DNA of 64,000 nucleotides from Acanthochromis polyacanthus (taxonomy: Eukaryota > Chordata > Actinopteri > Pomacentridae), in contig NC_067131.1 in NCBI RefSeq assembly GCF_021347895.1, positions 12,118,653 through 12,182,652 on the forward strand. The letters are read 5' to 3'. The position numbers were made by a program, and so were the translations under genes. A model generated the notes under the pieces. That model was not told where the DNA came from. It saw only the letters and a list, made by a program, of their open reading frames with translations, and made no database searches. This document shows, piece after piece, positions 13,041 through 26,843 of the stretch (positions within the stretch are counted from its first letter, which is position 1; every line of letters begins with the position of its first letter).

Positions 13041-15242
13041 CCCTCTGAAACTGCAACTCAAAATCTATTTAGACATAGAACACCTGAAGCCATGGCTGCC
13101 CTTCAGGCAGACCTACATGCTCAAACATGGGAGGAGGTCTATGCTACCCCTCACCCTGACCAAGCATATGACGTTTTTTTATCTACTCTAATTAACCTAT
13201 ATGATAAACACTGTCCATTAAAAAAACATATTGTCAAAAATAAAGTCGAATCAGAAAAGCCATGGATCACACGAGGCATAGCGAATGCTTGTAAGAAAAA
13301 AAATTATCTCTATGGACAATACATAAAACACAGAACTAAAGCTGCTGAACAGAGGTATAAAACATACAAAAATAAGTTAATCAATATAATTAGAATCAAC
13401 AAGAAATCATATTATCATAAGTTGTTAGAGCAGCATCAAAATGATGTCCAAGGAACATGGAAAATATTAAACAGTATAATCAAAAATGGTAAGAAAAGAA
13501 ATGAATTTCCCTATTATTTTATTAATAATAATAATGAACTAACAGACTCCAAAGACATTGCTAATGGTTTTAATGATTTTTTTGCAAATGTAGGACCCTC
13601 ATTAGCGGACAAAATCAAACAGTCTAAGAATGCACAAGTAGAAACCAGAAATACTAAAAAACAGACTTTAAACTCTCTTTTTCTAAGAGATGTGGATGAA
13701 TTGGAAATAATAGGTATTGTAAATAAATTTAAGAATAAAAAATCAACTGATTACTGTGGTATAGATATGACATTTATAAAAGATATAATTCATTTTGTAG
13801 TTAAACCATTTACCTATATTTGTAATCAATCTTTTCTCACTGGTATTTTTCCACAAAAAATGAAAATAGCTAAAGTAATCCCTACATATAAAAATGGCGA
13901 TAAACACTCATTCACAAACTACAGACCTATTTCCCTATTGTCCCAATTCTCTAAAATCCTCGAGAAATTATTTGTTAATAGGATGGATAAATTTGTTGAA
14001 AAATACTGTCTTCTCAGTGATCATCAATTTGGATTTCGATCTAATAGGTCAACCCTAATGGCAGTCATGGCTCTTGTTGAAGACATTGAAACCACAATTG
14101 ACAACAAAGAATACACTGTAGGTGTTTTTATTGATATAAGTAAAGCTTTCGACACTATCGATCATGTATTACTCATGGAAAAGCTTCAAAGATACGGTAT
14201 TGGGGCACAGCTGCCACATGGTTGAATAGTTATCTCAGTAATAGAGAACAATATGTACATTATAACAACGTTAACTCTATAAAACAACTTATGACACATG
14301 GAGTTCCGCAAGGTTCTTTATTGGGGCCCAAATTGTTTAATATGTACATAAATGATGTGCCTGATGTATTAAATAATGTTAAGTGCTTATTGTATGCTGA
14401 TGACACTAGTCTCTATTGCTCAGGTAATGACCTGCACAGGCTCATGGCCACAATGGAACATGAGCTCACACTCCTTAAAGAATGTTTTGACAATAATAAG
14501 TTGTCCATGAATCTGAGTAAAACCAAATACATTATTTTTGGAAATAAGACAATAAAGAACCACATCAATCTAAAAATCAATGAATCAACAATCGAGCTTG
14601 TGCAAGCCAGTAATTTTCTGGGAATTACAATTGATGAAAAACTCTGCTGGAAACAGCATATAAATATTATGAAGTCAAAATTAGCAAAAAATGTTGGGGT
14701 AATAGGAAAAATGAAATCTGTATTAAATAAAAACTTACTTATGTTATTATACAATTCACTTGTCCTTCCATATTTTAGTTATGGAGCGGAAATATGGGGA
14801 AATTATTATAGCGTCAATATTGACCCTATATTTTTACTTCAAAAAAAGGCAGTTAGAATTGTTAGTCATGCTGATTTTTATGCACCATCCAATCCCATTT
14901 TTGTTGCGCTAAAAACATTAAAAATATATGACATTATTGATCTCAATACATTAGCTGTCATGTATAAAGCATATTATAATAATCTTCCTAATTGTATTCA
15001 AAATATGTTTGAACACAGAAAAAGCTGTTATAATCTTAGGGGTTCTTGTATTTTAAAAAAAACAAAATAGGGTAAGAACAAATAAAAAACGTAAATGTAT
15101 CTCAGTACTAGGAGTTACCAAGTGGAATAAACTTGATGAGGGAATAAAAACATGCAAGACTTTGAAAACACTCAAAAAGCAGTTGAAAAGATTAACTCTT
15201 GAAAAATATCAATCCCAGGAACAATTAACTAAAAGTAACTAA
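13041..15242 (+). pseudogene. LINE reverse transcriptase (ORF2-like), two frameshifts
   Basis: This encodes the reverse transcriptase of the LINE. The motifs run in order: NYRPISLLSQFSKILEKL and HQFGFRSNRST (fingers), then FIDISKAFDTIDH at about 14,130-14,170 (first catalytic Asp), GVPQGSLLGP at about 14,303-14,332 and YADDTSLY at about 14,394-14,417 (the catalytic DD pair). A C-terminal region follows with SYGAEIWGN and LQKKAVRIV. A one-base loss near 14,200, within the expected YGIRG segment, shifts the frame, so the first part ends at a stop at 14,223-14,225. A second shift in an A-run near 15,055 separates the last ~60 codons, which end in a stop at 15,240-15,242. The sequence is otherwise well kept, so the copy is moderately young but inactive. 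Confidence 0.9.
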
Positions 15243-15481
15243 AATTATTTTGTATGGACTCCTCTTATCTTGTTAATGATAACTGTGAATATTAGTTGTT
15301 GTTTTTTTTTTTCCTTTTTTCTTCTACGAAATGTAGAAACTTTTCGTTTTGGTTGAAAAAGGTTAGGCAAAATAAGTTTCGACTTCAGCCTAAACCCTTC
15401 GGTCACTGGATGATGATGTTGATGTTGATCTTGTTGATGATGTTGACGATGATGACAATGATCTTATTGACAACGACAATT

Positions 15482-17121
<1,640 letters not shown>

Positions 17122-17207
17122 TGTGTACAACGATGATGATGATGGTGATGCTATCATAAGTACACAATTGTTACAATCTTTACTTTTTTCCTTGCTGACC
17201 CAATAAA

Positions 17208-17232
17208 CTACTACTACTACTACTACTACTAC
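17208..17232. repeat. (CTA)n tail of the LINE
   Basis: About eight CTA units directly follow an AATAAA. They mark the 3' end of the LINE copy. Confidence 0.8.
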
Positions 17233-17290
17233 CTTCCCGCCTGCGCCACGCTCAAGTCATCATTTATACTCTGCTGATAAATTATTGATA

Positions 17291-18242
17291 TACACACGTG
17301 GACAAAATTGTTGGTACCCCTCAGTTAAAGTAATGGCTGTTTTTGATTATTTAATTTTCAATAAATTTTTATTTATTGTTACTTTTGTGAGTTTCAAGTG
17401 ATTTCAGTGAGAATTGTGGGTTTTTCCTTCTTTATGTAACCAGGTGATAAACAGAGACATTCAAATGAACTGAAACCCACTGAAATCCCTGTTTGTGGCT
17501 CTTCTGCTGATTTTTGGTTTGGACAGCAGGGGGCGTATTGTGATTGTTTTACTGGCGGTAGTTCTGAGGTCAAAGTGTATGATACCGGAAGTTGTGGTAA
17601 CAGAGACAGTCGTGGATCGGGAGAGTAAGAAAATGTAAATAATACCGTGATTTGAAAGACTGCAATGTGAAATACAGTGACAGAGTGGTAAATTGTTTGT
17701 TATTTGCATTGAAAATCCACTTTATGTCTGTTTACTGTGCTTAGGAGTACAGATGCTTAGAGAATGAGAACACTGCACGTGTGCCGCTGGTGCTAATCAT
17801 CCGTGTGCTAGGTAGGAGACTTCCAGTGTATCATTTTATGTTCTTAGTTCCATGAAATCTGACTGTATTGTTATATGCATTGTATTTTTGTGTCGGTTAA
17901 TGAGATATTTCTAACTGCTTGTTGTTACTGCAGCATGTGTTGAGCACAGGAGTTTATACAGGGCAATGTGGTAACTGTGTGTTTTATTTATCCGCTAGGT
18001 GCCACAGCTGTATGTTTCTTGTAGGCTTCTATTCTTTTATGGTTGTAGTACTGTTTATGGTACTGGTTCTTATAATATTGCGCCACAGGTTTTGTGAACC
18101 ACCTTTCATTGAGTACTTTGTATTATATGTAAAATAAATTGGGAAACAAAGAACCCCCACAAATTTAATTTGAAGTATTGGTGTCTGATTTAACCCGGCT
18201 TCATTTAACTGAGGGGTACCAACAATTTTGTCCACGTGTGTA
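17291..18242. mobile_element. Miniature Tc1-family element, split by an insertion
   Basis: The ends match the outer ends of the 15.5-kb Tc1 element (CACACGTGGACAAAATTGTT at 17,293 and its inverse ending at 18,240), and TA flanks both sides. Only about 175 bp belongs to the element. A 40-bp left end joins directly, at about 17,333, to an inner inverted-repeat segment that runs to 17,434, and the right end continues at 18,204. The inner segment matches the inverse of the full element's left repeat (TAATGGCTGTTTTTG) better than its right repeat. There is no transposase, so it is non-autonomous. The 769 bases between 17,435 and 18,203 are a later insertion. Confidence 0.88.
17431..18207. mobile_element. 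Probable solo LTR nested in the miniature element
   Basis: The insert at 17,435-18,203 starts with TG and ends with CA, the usual LTR termini. It is flanked by a 4-bp duplication TTTA (17,431-17,434 and 18,204-18,207) that occurs once in the uninterrupted sister element. An AATAAA lies at 18,133-18,138, about 65 bases before the 3' end, as expected for an LTR polyadenylation site. No gag or pol sequence is present, so the internal part has been lost by recombination or was never there. Family and orientation are unproven. A DNA transposon is less likely, because the ends match each other only weakly as inverted repeats. Confidence 0.6.
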
Positions 18243-19165
18243 CTTAAATCAGTACTGTGACACATTGTGTGGTGATACATTACTGACATGCTTGTACCAA
18301 TATTGATTTAATAAGACAGAGGAGCATCTTTTGTTGACCACCCCTGAAATAAAAAAATGGTTTAGTTGTCTAACAGGGAACTGGATTGTGGTTCCATTGC
18401 TACATTAAGGAGAATTTACATCTCAAAGATAAGTTTTAGAAGAATGTTTGCATGATTGAGAGGCCTCTTATCACATTCAAACATGCTAATTGGTGTTTTC
18501 CACTGCTTTATATCTCTACTTTCCTCTCAACGAAAGCAGAGTTTTCTGGCTTTTGGTAAATAGCAGTGAGCAATCAAACTATATTGTTGCCATCATGTAA
18601 AAATCGAAAATGAAGAATACTATTGTATCTTGTGGGATGTACAGTTATGTACTTAAAATGCAAAATATGAGTAACTTATCCTGCAATTTAAATAGTCTCG
18701 GTGGAATTTTTAGTGACTTTTACCTGTTTTTTACCTCTTTTAATACACTCTTGATCTTGAAGTGTTAACTGAACTGCTAGCTGACTGCAGAGTATTGTTG
18801 CTTTCCACCAGACACTTGCTGTAAAGTGGAGCTACAAGTGGTGTAATGGACCACAGTTGATCTATGATCCATACAGATCCCCGTCCACATATTTGCAAAG
18901 TTTAGACATCACAGTGTGAAATACACCTTTAGTGGCACTGTTGCTTTTTATAGTAACTAAAGGGGCACTTAGAGTGCACAATCTTCTACCAAAGCCATTG
19001 CAGTGTCTTGCAATTTACACAAAGTGTATCCACACTTAGTAGTTTCATATGTATTCATAGTTAAAAAGAGACAGACAACCATCACTGAAAACATACCATG
19101 AAATACTATTGTGGCACGTCAATGCAACATGGCAGTTATTATCTGCAGGAAGTCAAAAATGTTTT
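18243..19165. other. No supported gene
   Basis: I see no conserved frames, splice context or clear repeats here beyond ordinary AT-rich sequence. Confidence 0.5.
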
Positions 19166-19169
19166 CTGT

Positions 19170-19995
19170 CCGCATAAGATTCAACCAAGGTTGCCCATGT
19201 CTCCGATCCCGTTTGTGATGTTCGTGGACAGGATTGCAAGGTGCAGCCACATTGAGGAGGGTGCCTCGTTTTTGCCTTTTTGCAGATGATATGGTTCCGT
19301 TGGCATCATCAGACCGTGACTTTCAGCATGCATCGGCACAGCTTGCGTCAGAGGGTGAAGTAATGGGATGAAAGTCAGCAACTCCAAATCTGAGGCCAAG
19401 GTCTCTGCCAGAAAAAATGGACTGCTCCGTCTGGTTTGGGATGAGTTGCTGTCTTAAGAGGAAAATTTAAGGAGAGATGACTGACGGATATGGGCAGCAT
19501 CTTCAATACTGTGAGTGTTTTATTGGACTGTTGTGGCTAAAAATTAACTGAGCTGGAAGGCAAAGCTCTTGATTTTTTTTTCAGTCGGTTCTTGCACCAA
19601 TCGTCACCTGTCGTCATGCACTCTGGGTAGTGACCAAAAGAATAAGATTGTAAATACAAGCAGCCAAACTGGGTTTCCTCCATAGGATGGCTGGAATCAG
19701 CCTTAGAGATGGGATGAGGAGGCTGGACATCTGGAGGGAGCTCAAAGTAGAATCACTTAATCTTTGTATCAAAAACAGCCTATTGGGGTGAATTGAGCAT
19801 CTGAGTAGGATTCCTCCTTTGGAGGTTTTCTAAACATGCCCAACTGGGATAGGTAAACCCAGAATTTGCTGGAGGGAGAACATATCTCACTGATCTGAAA
19901 GCTGTTGCTGGGGAGAAGGACATCTGGAATATCCTGCTTGGCCTGCTGCCACCAGGTCCCAAACCTAAATAAGCAGAAACAAATGTATGCATGGA
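19170..19995 (+). pseudogene. Heavily decayed LINE reverse transcriptase remnant
   Basis: Fragments in changing frames match a fish LINE reverse transcriptase C-terminal half. These include QPRLPMSPIPFVMFVDRI (usual QGCPLSP.LF), a stretch over GMKVSNSKSEAK, and near the end AGEKDIWNILLGLLPPGPK. Further traces such as RRIWAASS and MYAWMEI lie between and after. Many stops and frameshifts are present, and the catalytic Asp pair segment is lost. This is a different LINE family from the copy at 13 kb. Confidence 0.7.
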
Positions 19996-19999
19996 TGGA

Positions 20000-22410
20000 A
20001 ATCTGCATGAAAATGCCGCCTACATTTTATTATACCCTTGGAGTTTCAATTGTGCAGCACAGCAAACGGCTCAGTTGTCTTTCCTCTGACCCTTCTGTCT
20101 CTTCCTCTCCCTCTCTGTCAACTGGGGTTACAGCTTGAAAGGGCAATCTGTGTCTTTATAGATGTCAAAAACTCCTCTACTCTAGGCATCTGTGTTTTTT
20201 TTCAGTTTTTTTTTTACCCCTTCCATCTTTCTCTGTTTCTATTATCCAATGAGGAAAACAGAACTGCTGTCTCCTGCTCCATCACTCCCTGTCTGTCTGT
20301 CTCCACGTTGCGCCACATCTTTTAGCAATGTCAAAAATAGACCCGTTCACGTTTCTTTTTTCCTTTTTTGCTCTCCCTTGCCTATCTCTTCCCCTCTCTC
20401 TCTGTCTTTCACAGGTGTCAGAAAGACATTTGTGTGCTCTGAATGTGGAGTAGAGGTGATGTTTGGATGTTTTGAAGCAGAACTGTCTGTCTAACCGTCT
20501 GAATACAGACTGAGACCTATTGATTTCTGGTTTGCGAAGGGATCAGAAGCTAATCTGTATGGCACGCACACACAGAGGAAAGCACACACACACACCTGTG
20601 CAAAGATCACATGCTCACTCTCAGTGACAAATGTTTTCCCACCATTACAGTAAGTGTTCATGCACATGTGAACAATAAAAACTGTTTTCTGAGTGCTTTC
20701 ATGGAGAATTCAGAGTTTCACGTTGAAGGAGAAGTATTTTGGGATGTGCAAACACACGTACTCTAGCAGGGTTCATTTCAGGTCATGGCAGCAATGAAAA
20801 ATGTAGACTAAAGAAAGCGAGTACAGTACTAATGACACATTTATTGTCTTGAAACATTTCTTTCTCTTCCTGAAAAGCTAAATTTATGAATTTACAGTTA
20901 TTCTGTTTACAGTAAAGCATGTTAAATCCAGTGTACAGACCTGTATGTACACAAATTCGTCCATGCATGACACACAAATGAATTATCTTATCATTTTCCA
21001 AGCTAAGTGATTTGGGAGGCTCCTAGGATGAGTCACTAACAGTCTGACACTCCCAATAGCACGGCTCCTGTTTTATAAATTCTCTCCTGTCTCTTCCTCT
21101 CCTCTAATCACTTGTCCTTTTATTCAGCCAGTTCATGTGTCTATTCTGCCTTCTGTCATTTCTGGTGAAACTCAGATGAAAGAACGTAGAAATCTGAGCT
21201 AAATCAACCCCAGGTCGTCAAAAGAAACACACTTCTGACCCTGATGACTATGTTATTATCATATTCAGTTTTGAAATTGGATTTGAAAGTTGGTATAATA
21301 CCAGATTTTGTCCAAACACAAATTGATAGGATTACAGTAAATCTTTGAAAGAAGGGGATTCATTGCGATGATCTGCAGGATGGTCTGAATTTTAAACCAA
21401 AGCAGAGAACATGGAAATAATAGAGAATAAGAGGTATGTCTTAACATTGCATCTTCTGTCATGATGATTTGTGATGAAATTGGGATGAAATAATGTCCCA
21501 AATGGAGTCAAACTGTTTCCTGAACTAAAGCAGCTATCTGTCTGACCCTAAGGCAGCTACAGCTGCTGTCAGAGTCAGAGTTGTTTTCCTCCAACTGTTC
21601 AGCTTTGGCCCTCCTCGAAAACTGGTGCAGCATTCAGAGTTAGGTCACTAGCTGATTTAAATGGGTTACTAAATTATTCTGGAGATATTGGTGTCAGACA
21701 AATGTATTTATAAAGTCCTTTTCATAAACAGGCTTGTCACAAAGAAGAAAGGATAATAAATGCAGGTAAAAGGAGGAAAAAACAAGATAGATAAGAAATA
21801 GAACAAAACAGAAAAAGAAATGACAGCAGCTTGTTGGCAAATTTTAGTTTGCATAGTGAAGTTGTATGAAGTGTCTTTTTTCATATTCATTCCAATTCTA
21901 TCTCAGTGCATCACGTACAATCAGCATGGGGAAAGTAATATGAGCAACAGCCAATAAATGCTAATAAATTGTGACTGAGGTTGTTACGCTGTGTGTACTT
22001 CACCACTATGGCAGGTGTCCAAACCAGCATATGGAGGTTCAGTTAAAGCACAAAATTAGTTTGGCTGCTAGAATAATAGAAATGACGGATGAATTTTGGA
22101 ATTTAACACACCACTGTGGACAAAGTCCAAAAGAAGATTTGTTTTCTGCTCAGAATGTAATCGAGAAGGAAAGGAAGTTTATAGAGTAGTTTGAATAGAC
22201 AAAGCACATACATGCTGGTAGATTAGTTCCCATAGTAACAGATGACAAAGTGTAACCACAATGAAAATTTCATGAAGAAAGAAAGCTGTATGTAGAATAG
22301 AGTAGAAAGGTCAGATGGAGTTTGTTACCATTAAATCCATCACACAGTAATGAAAAAGTAATTCAGTCATTTACACTAAAGAACAGGTGAAGGGAATAAT
22401 TCTTGATCAA
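20000..22410. other. No supported gene; short (CA)n stretch
   Basis: There are pyrimidine-rich tracts at 20,080-20,420 and a short CA-rich stretch near 20,565-20,600. One splice-acceptor-like site sits before GTGTCAGAAAG near 20,414, but the following frame is short and has no recognisable domain. Nothing else is supported. Confidence 0.4.
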
Positions 22411-22415
22411 GGATG

Positions 22416-23091
22416 CACTACCGGTCAAAAGCTTGGACGCACCTTCTCACTTAATGGTTTTTCTTTATTTTCATGACTATTTACACTGTAGATTCTCACT
22501 GTTGAGGATTTATTCAAAATTTAAAGCACACTGAACCAGCATGGCTACCACAGCATCCTGCAGCGGCATGCCATCCTATCCGGTTTGCGTTTAGTCGGAC
22601 CATCATTGATTTTTCAACAGGATAGTAACCCCAAACACATCTCCAGGCTGTGTAAGGGCTGTTTGACCAAGAAAGAGAGGGATGGAGTGGTGCGTCAGAT
22701 GACTTGGCCTCCACAGTCCCCTGAATTAATCCCAATCTAGAGGGTTTGGGATGAGATGGACTGCAGAGTGAAGGCAAAAGGGCCAACAAGGGCTCAGCAT
22801 GTCTGGGAACTCCTTCAAGACTGTTGGAAAACCATTTCAGGTTAAAACTGATCCAGAGAATGCCAAGAGAGTACAAAGCGGTAATCAAAGCAAAGGGTGG
22901 CTATTTTGAAGAATCTAAAATGTAAAACATGTTTTGACTTATTTCACACTTTTTTGTTTACTACATAATTCCACATGTGTTCATTCATAGTTCTGATGCC
23001 TCCAGTGAGAATCTACAATGTTAATAGTCATGAAAATAAAGAAAAAAACATTAAGTGAGAAGGTGTGTCCAAATTTTTCACTGGTAGTGTA
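22416..23091 (+). mobile_element. Tc1-like element, internally deleted, second family
   Basis: The left end CACTACCGGTCAAAAGCTTGG at 22,416 and its inverse, ending GGTAGTG at 23,089, are the terminal repeats. Their inner parts (AGATTCTCACTG and CAGTGAGAATCTACA) also pair. TA follows the right end, and the left TA has mutated to TG. Between them lies only the C-terminal part of a transposase: QQDSNPKHISRLCKG, then TWPPQSPELIPI with a stop where the catalytic Glu should be, then AQHVWELLQDCWKTISG and IKAKGGYFEES. This is an old, dead copy. It is unrelated by terminal sequence to the element at 15.5 kb. Confidence 0.9.
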
Positions 23092-23095
23092 TGCC

Positions 23096-23560
23096 ATCAG
23101 TATTTTAGGAAATATACTTTTTAGGTGAAAGGATAGATGAGAAAATTCATGCTACTTTCATATCTCTATGCTAAGCTAAGCTAGCCAGTAGTAGCTGTAG
23201 CAGACAGTCAATGATATTAATCGTATACCCTGGGCTAAAAGTGTTAGCCTATAAAGCTAGATTTGTGTTTTAGGTTAACACAATTTATTTTATCAGTATT
23301 TTAGGATATATACTTTTTCTAGGCAAAGGGTTAGATAAGAAAATTCATACTACTTTTATGTCTCTCTGCTATGCTAAGCTAAGCTAACTAGTAGTAGCTG
23401 TAGTAGACAGACGTAAGAATGGTATTATCTTTAATTTTTAGGTTAAAAATTTTAACCTAAAAAACTGGCTCTATGTTTTAGGTTGACACAATTATGTTAT
23501 CAGTATTTTAGGATATATAATTTTTTTGACAAAGGCTTCATTATGAAAATTCATACGATT
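23096..23560. repeat. Tandem repeat, unit about 200 bp, 2.3 copies
   Basis: Units begin with ATCAGTATTTTAGGA at 23,096, 23,292 and 23,499. Each continues through GAAAATTCAT and GCTAAGCTAAGCTA phrases. The copies differ by small substitutions and indels. The array starts within a few bases of the right end of the Tc1 relic. A 14-bp perfect palindrome with a single central base lies at 23,435-23,463. Confidence 0.85.
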
Positions 23561-23601
23561 TTTCAGACTGTACGATGATAAACATCATCCAACAAAGCTG
23601 T

Positions 23602-23629
23602 GTGTTAGATGATGATAATCATCTAACAC
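23602..23629. repeat. 12-bp perfect hairpin
   Basis: GTGTTAGATGAT pairs with ATCATCTAACAC around a 4-base GATA loop. It sits at the junction between the 200-bp tandem array and the degenerate repeat that follows. I see no flanking gene, so a function is not implied. Confidence 0.7.
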
Positions 23630-23689
23630 CACATCATCATACTGATGATAATACTGAATAATACTGAATCATTCTGTGATTCAATACTG

Positions 23690-24130
23690 AATCACTGAAT
23701 CATAATACTGAATCATTTTGCACAATATTTTGAGACATTCTGAACAGTTTTGAGTCTATTTGGACACATTTTTTGTTTTTTTGGGAAAATCTTGATTTTT
23801 TTTGTTATTTGGTCAACAGCTTTGAGAAATTTTGGACAAATTTTGAGTCCTTCTGAACAGTTTTGAGTCTATTTGGGTCTATTAGGGCAATTTTTGTTGC
23901 TTTGGGCAGGTTTTTGAGCAATTAGACATTTTAAAATAATTTTGGAATAGTTTGAAAAAAGCCATTTTGGACAAATATTGAATCATTTTGCTCAAGTTCT
24001 GAATTATCCTGACCAGATTTGAGTCTATTTGGACAGGTTTTGACTAATTATGGGCATTTTAACATTATTTTAGAATAATTTTGAGATATATTGCGTAAAT
24101 ATTGAATCGTTTTGCTCAAACTGTGAGTCT
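23690..24130 (+). repeat. Degenerate GAATCATTTTG/TTTTGAGTCTATTTGG repeat, left copy
   Basis: Phrases like GAATCATTTTGC, TTCTGAACAGTTTTGAGTC and ACAAATATTGAATC recur irregularly. The same phrases appear in reverse complement at 30,330-30,640, so the two blocks form a long, imperfect inverted pair around 6.2 kb of DNA. Confidence 0.8.
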
Positions 24131-24139
24131 CACATGTTG

Positions 24140-26840
24140 CATTCAAGACAAAAAAAAGGAAACAAGGATCAAATCATTCAAATTTAAAAACTTCAGCCGT
24201 TCAACCAAACACCAGTTTCAAAAATTCTGCAGTTAAATTGGAGAAGGCAGCACCTGTCTCTTCTCTATCAGTGGAATTAGTGCCGGCCTGGCTTTTGGAT
24301 TCTAATCAACATCTTTTCATCACACAGTCCAGGATGCTATGATGTTGCCAACAACTGAGAAAATCAGAAGCTTGATTTAGTTCTGATTAGAGGATCCTCC
24401 TTCTTAACTCATGCAATCACAGAGCCTTGTTTGTTAATGTTATTAGCCCATGTTCTCGGCCTTGATGACTCAACCGGACAACATTAGCATTCATCCTGAG
24501 CTCTGGGCTGAAAACTGCTGTAGAAAGAGGTCTCGCTTTCAATATTAAAGCTGGCCAGCAGAGTTATTGGCAACTTGTCATGTCTGCACACCTTCAGCCG
24601 TCTCACATTTTGGGAAAGCAGCTGCCATTATGGCTAAACGTGGCTAAAAGTGATGAAAAGGATGCAGTGTCCTGTTCAAGGGCATCGAGGACGATTCTTG
24701 TTTTATCTGTACCAGCAAGGGAATGAGACAGAAAATGGAACAGACACACTTCACCTGTCTGGATGTGTGCTCTTCTGCAATTTCACTGAGCCAATCTCTT
24801 AAAATGTTGGCAGGCATCGTGAAACTCAGTAACAGACAAAAACATACAGTAGATATTTGCCTATAAAGATGTGTGGGTTTACATTCAGACTTCAGGCTTG
24901 TTTGTGCAGCACAGCCTCTCCAGAACCCACAGTCTGGTTGCAGGTTGGATTCCATTCATCTCCAACATCCGGGATTTTAACTTGATTTCTTTTCTACTGC
25001 ACAATGTCCTCTTTGGAAAGAAGGAAAGCACTGCAGTGTTTGTATGTTATTCACATTGTGAAATAGCAGTGTAGTCTCAGGCAAATATGTGCACTAGCTA
25101 TGCTGGTCAACAGCATAAAACGTGTTGTCAACTGTGAGATGCCTATGGTTTGTGGTGTATTTTTCTGTTTTCTATTGACCTGTTGTCATGACACGAGTCA
25201 CAGATTTCACATTGTATAACAGGTGAGCTTTTTGTATTATTTCTACACTTCGCTGCAATTTCAGTCACTTTTTTTCCCCTTTAAATTTGAGGATGTTCGA
25301 ACAACAATATGAGTCAGAATTTTTTACTGTCATTTCTCAGTATTTCATTGTTTCAAAATCTGCAACATTGGTCAAGCAGATCAAATAATTTGTGATTATG
25401 GGTAAATTGAGTCGATGGGCAGCATTAAAAAAAGGATCTCAAAGTATTTCATACATCAAGCTAAAATTTCCCAAATATCTTTACCTATGTTGATTTTTTT
25501 TATGCTATACAAATTGTAGATACATCGAGGATGGTCAAGTAGAAAATAGCCTCTAAAAAAACAAGTGCATTTCACACTTTTAAGCTTTTTTAGAAAAATG
25601 TTTTGTGCTGTTGACCCCTGTAACTTAACACATATTTGACACAAAAATCCCATTCTCAAAAGGCAAAACTATACAACTCTAAGGTTAAGACATGGTGTTT
25701 GCTAAAAAAATTTGTGTTCTGATTTGGTTAGGCATGTATTTGTTACTGTTAAAGCTTTACACTTTAAGTACTGCTTTAAGCCTCTACGGAATTATGTAAA
25801 TATCTGTATTTGGCTCGAATTCAAAGCAGTAGTTTCATTATTATTAGCCTGTCACGGTATTCAACAATGTTTTGTGTGATTACCAAACCCCAGATTATAT
25901 CATCTGACATGCATTTTACTAAAGATGTTATCCATACCTTTTTGGAGCTGTGGCAATGGTGGATGTCATTGTTTCTTAAGTTTGAAACATTAATGAAGAC
26001 TGTCTAAATAGAGGGAGTTAGTAGATGGGACAGGGCAATCTTTCAGCATCAGGTGATTCATCTCACCATGTTGCACGGCGCTGACTCTGAGCTTTGTTGT
26101 ATAAAGCCTTGTGTTCATACTCTCTTATGCGGCTCATCACTTTAAACCCTCTGGCTCTGCCTCCCTGACAGCTGCAAAACAACTAGCGTGCATCTTTTAC
26201 CCAAAAAAAAAGAGAGAAAATAAAAAAAATCATTGCCAAGAAAGAGGCCATAATAAATCAAAGCACAGTACATCACCGTGTTTGTACAGTAAATGAATGT
26301 GTGGTTTACTTCTTCTAGGTCCAAATTTGTCAAGCAGAACAGAAAAAGACAGTTAGATGAGAGCAGTGTTAAGACAAGCCATTGTTGTTCCTTTAGGCAC
26401 ACAAGCAGAAACTTCCCTAAATACAGAAGTCAGTACAGTAGATAGAAATACACTTTGTTGTGACTTCAAGTGCAGGTTTCACTTGAAAACACATTTAAAA
26501 CTCACTGTTTAAAAATGTATTCTTAGCTGTCACATCATTATAATCCTCATATCAGCTCTGCCAGTCACTTTCAGACCTGGAGAAGAATTTCAGTTCAGCT
26601 GCTAAAAGCAAGCAGTGCACAAATCAATTCACTGACTCAGGACTAGGCCTGGAAATAAAGGAGCTGGACATGTTTAACATTCCTCCAACAGCTCAACACT
26701 TTTTGTCTGCTTTTTGCAAAGTTACTCTTAAATACTTTAAATTTAGCATATTCACATGCACTGATAACAAAAACGTATTAATGTATTTATTTAAAAGTGT
26801 GTTCAGCATTTTAGAACATACGCATTTTTGCCAAATGTGA
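24140..26840. other. No supported gene
   Basis: Short frames here have no recognisable domains. The stretch separates the left degenerate repeat from the broken coding region at 26.8 kb. Confidence 0.45.
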
Positions 26841-26843
26841 GAT

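Noticed and set aside
13092..14225. The first LINE frame as a host gene
   Set aside because: It carries reverse transcriptase motifs and is continued by a second frame after a one-base shift, so it is a retrotransposon remnant.
17210..17232. (CTA)n array as an independent microsatellite
   Set aside because: It directly follows the LINE UTR and AATAAA, so it is better explained as the LINE's 3' tail.
17435..18203. The insert as a DNA transposon with terminal inverted repeats
   Set aside because: Its ends match only about 8 of 11 bases as inverted repeats, while TG...CA ends, a 4-bp duplication and a late AATAAA fit an LTR better.
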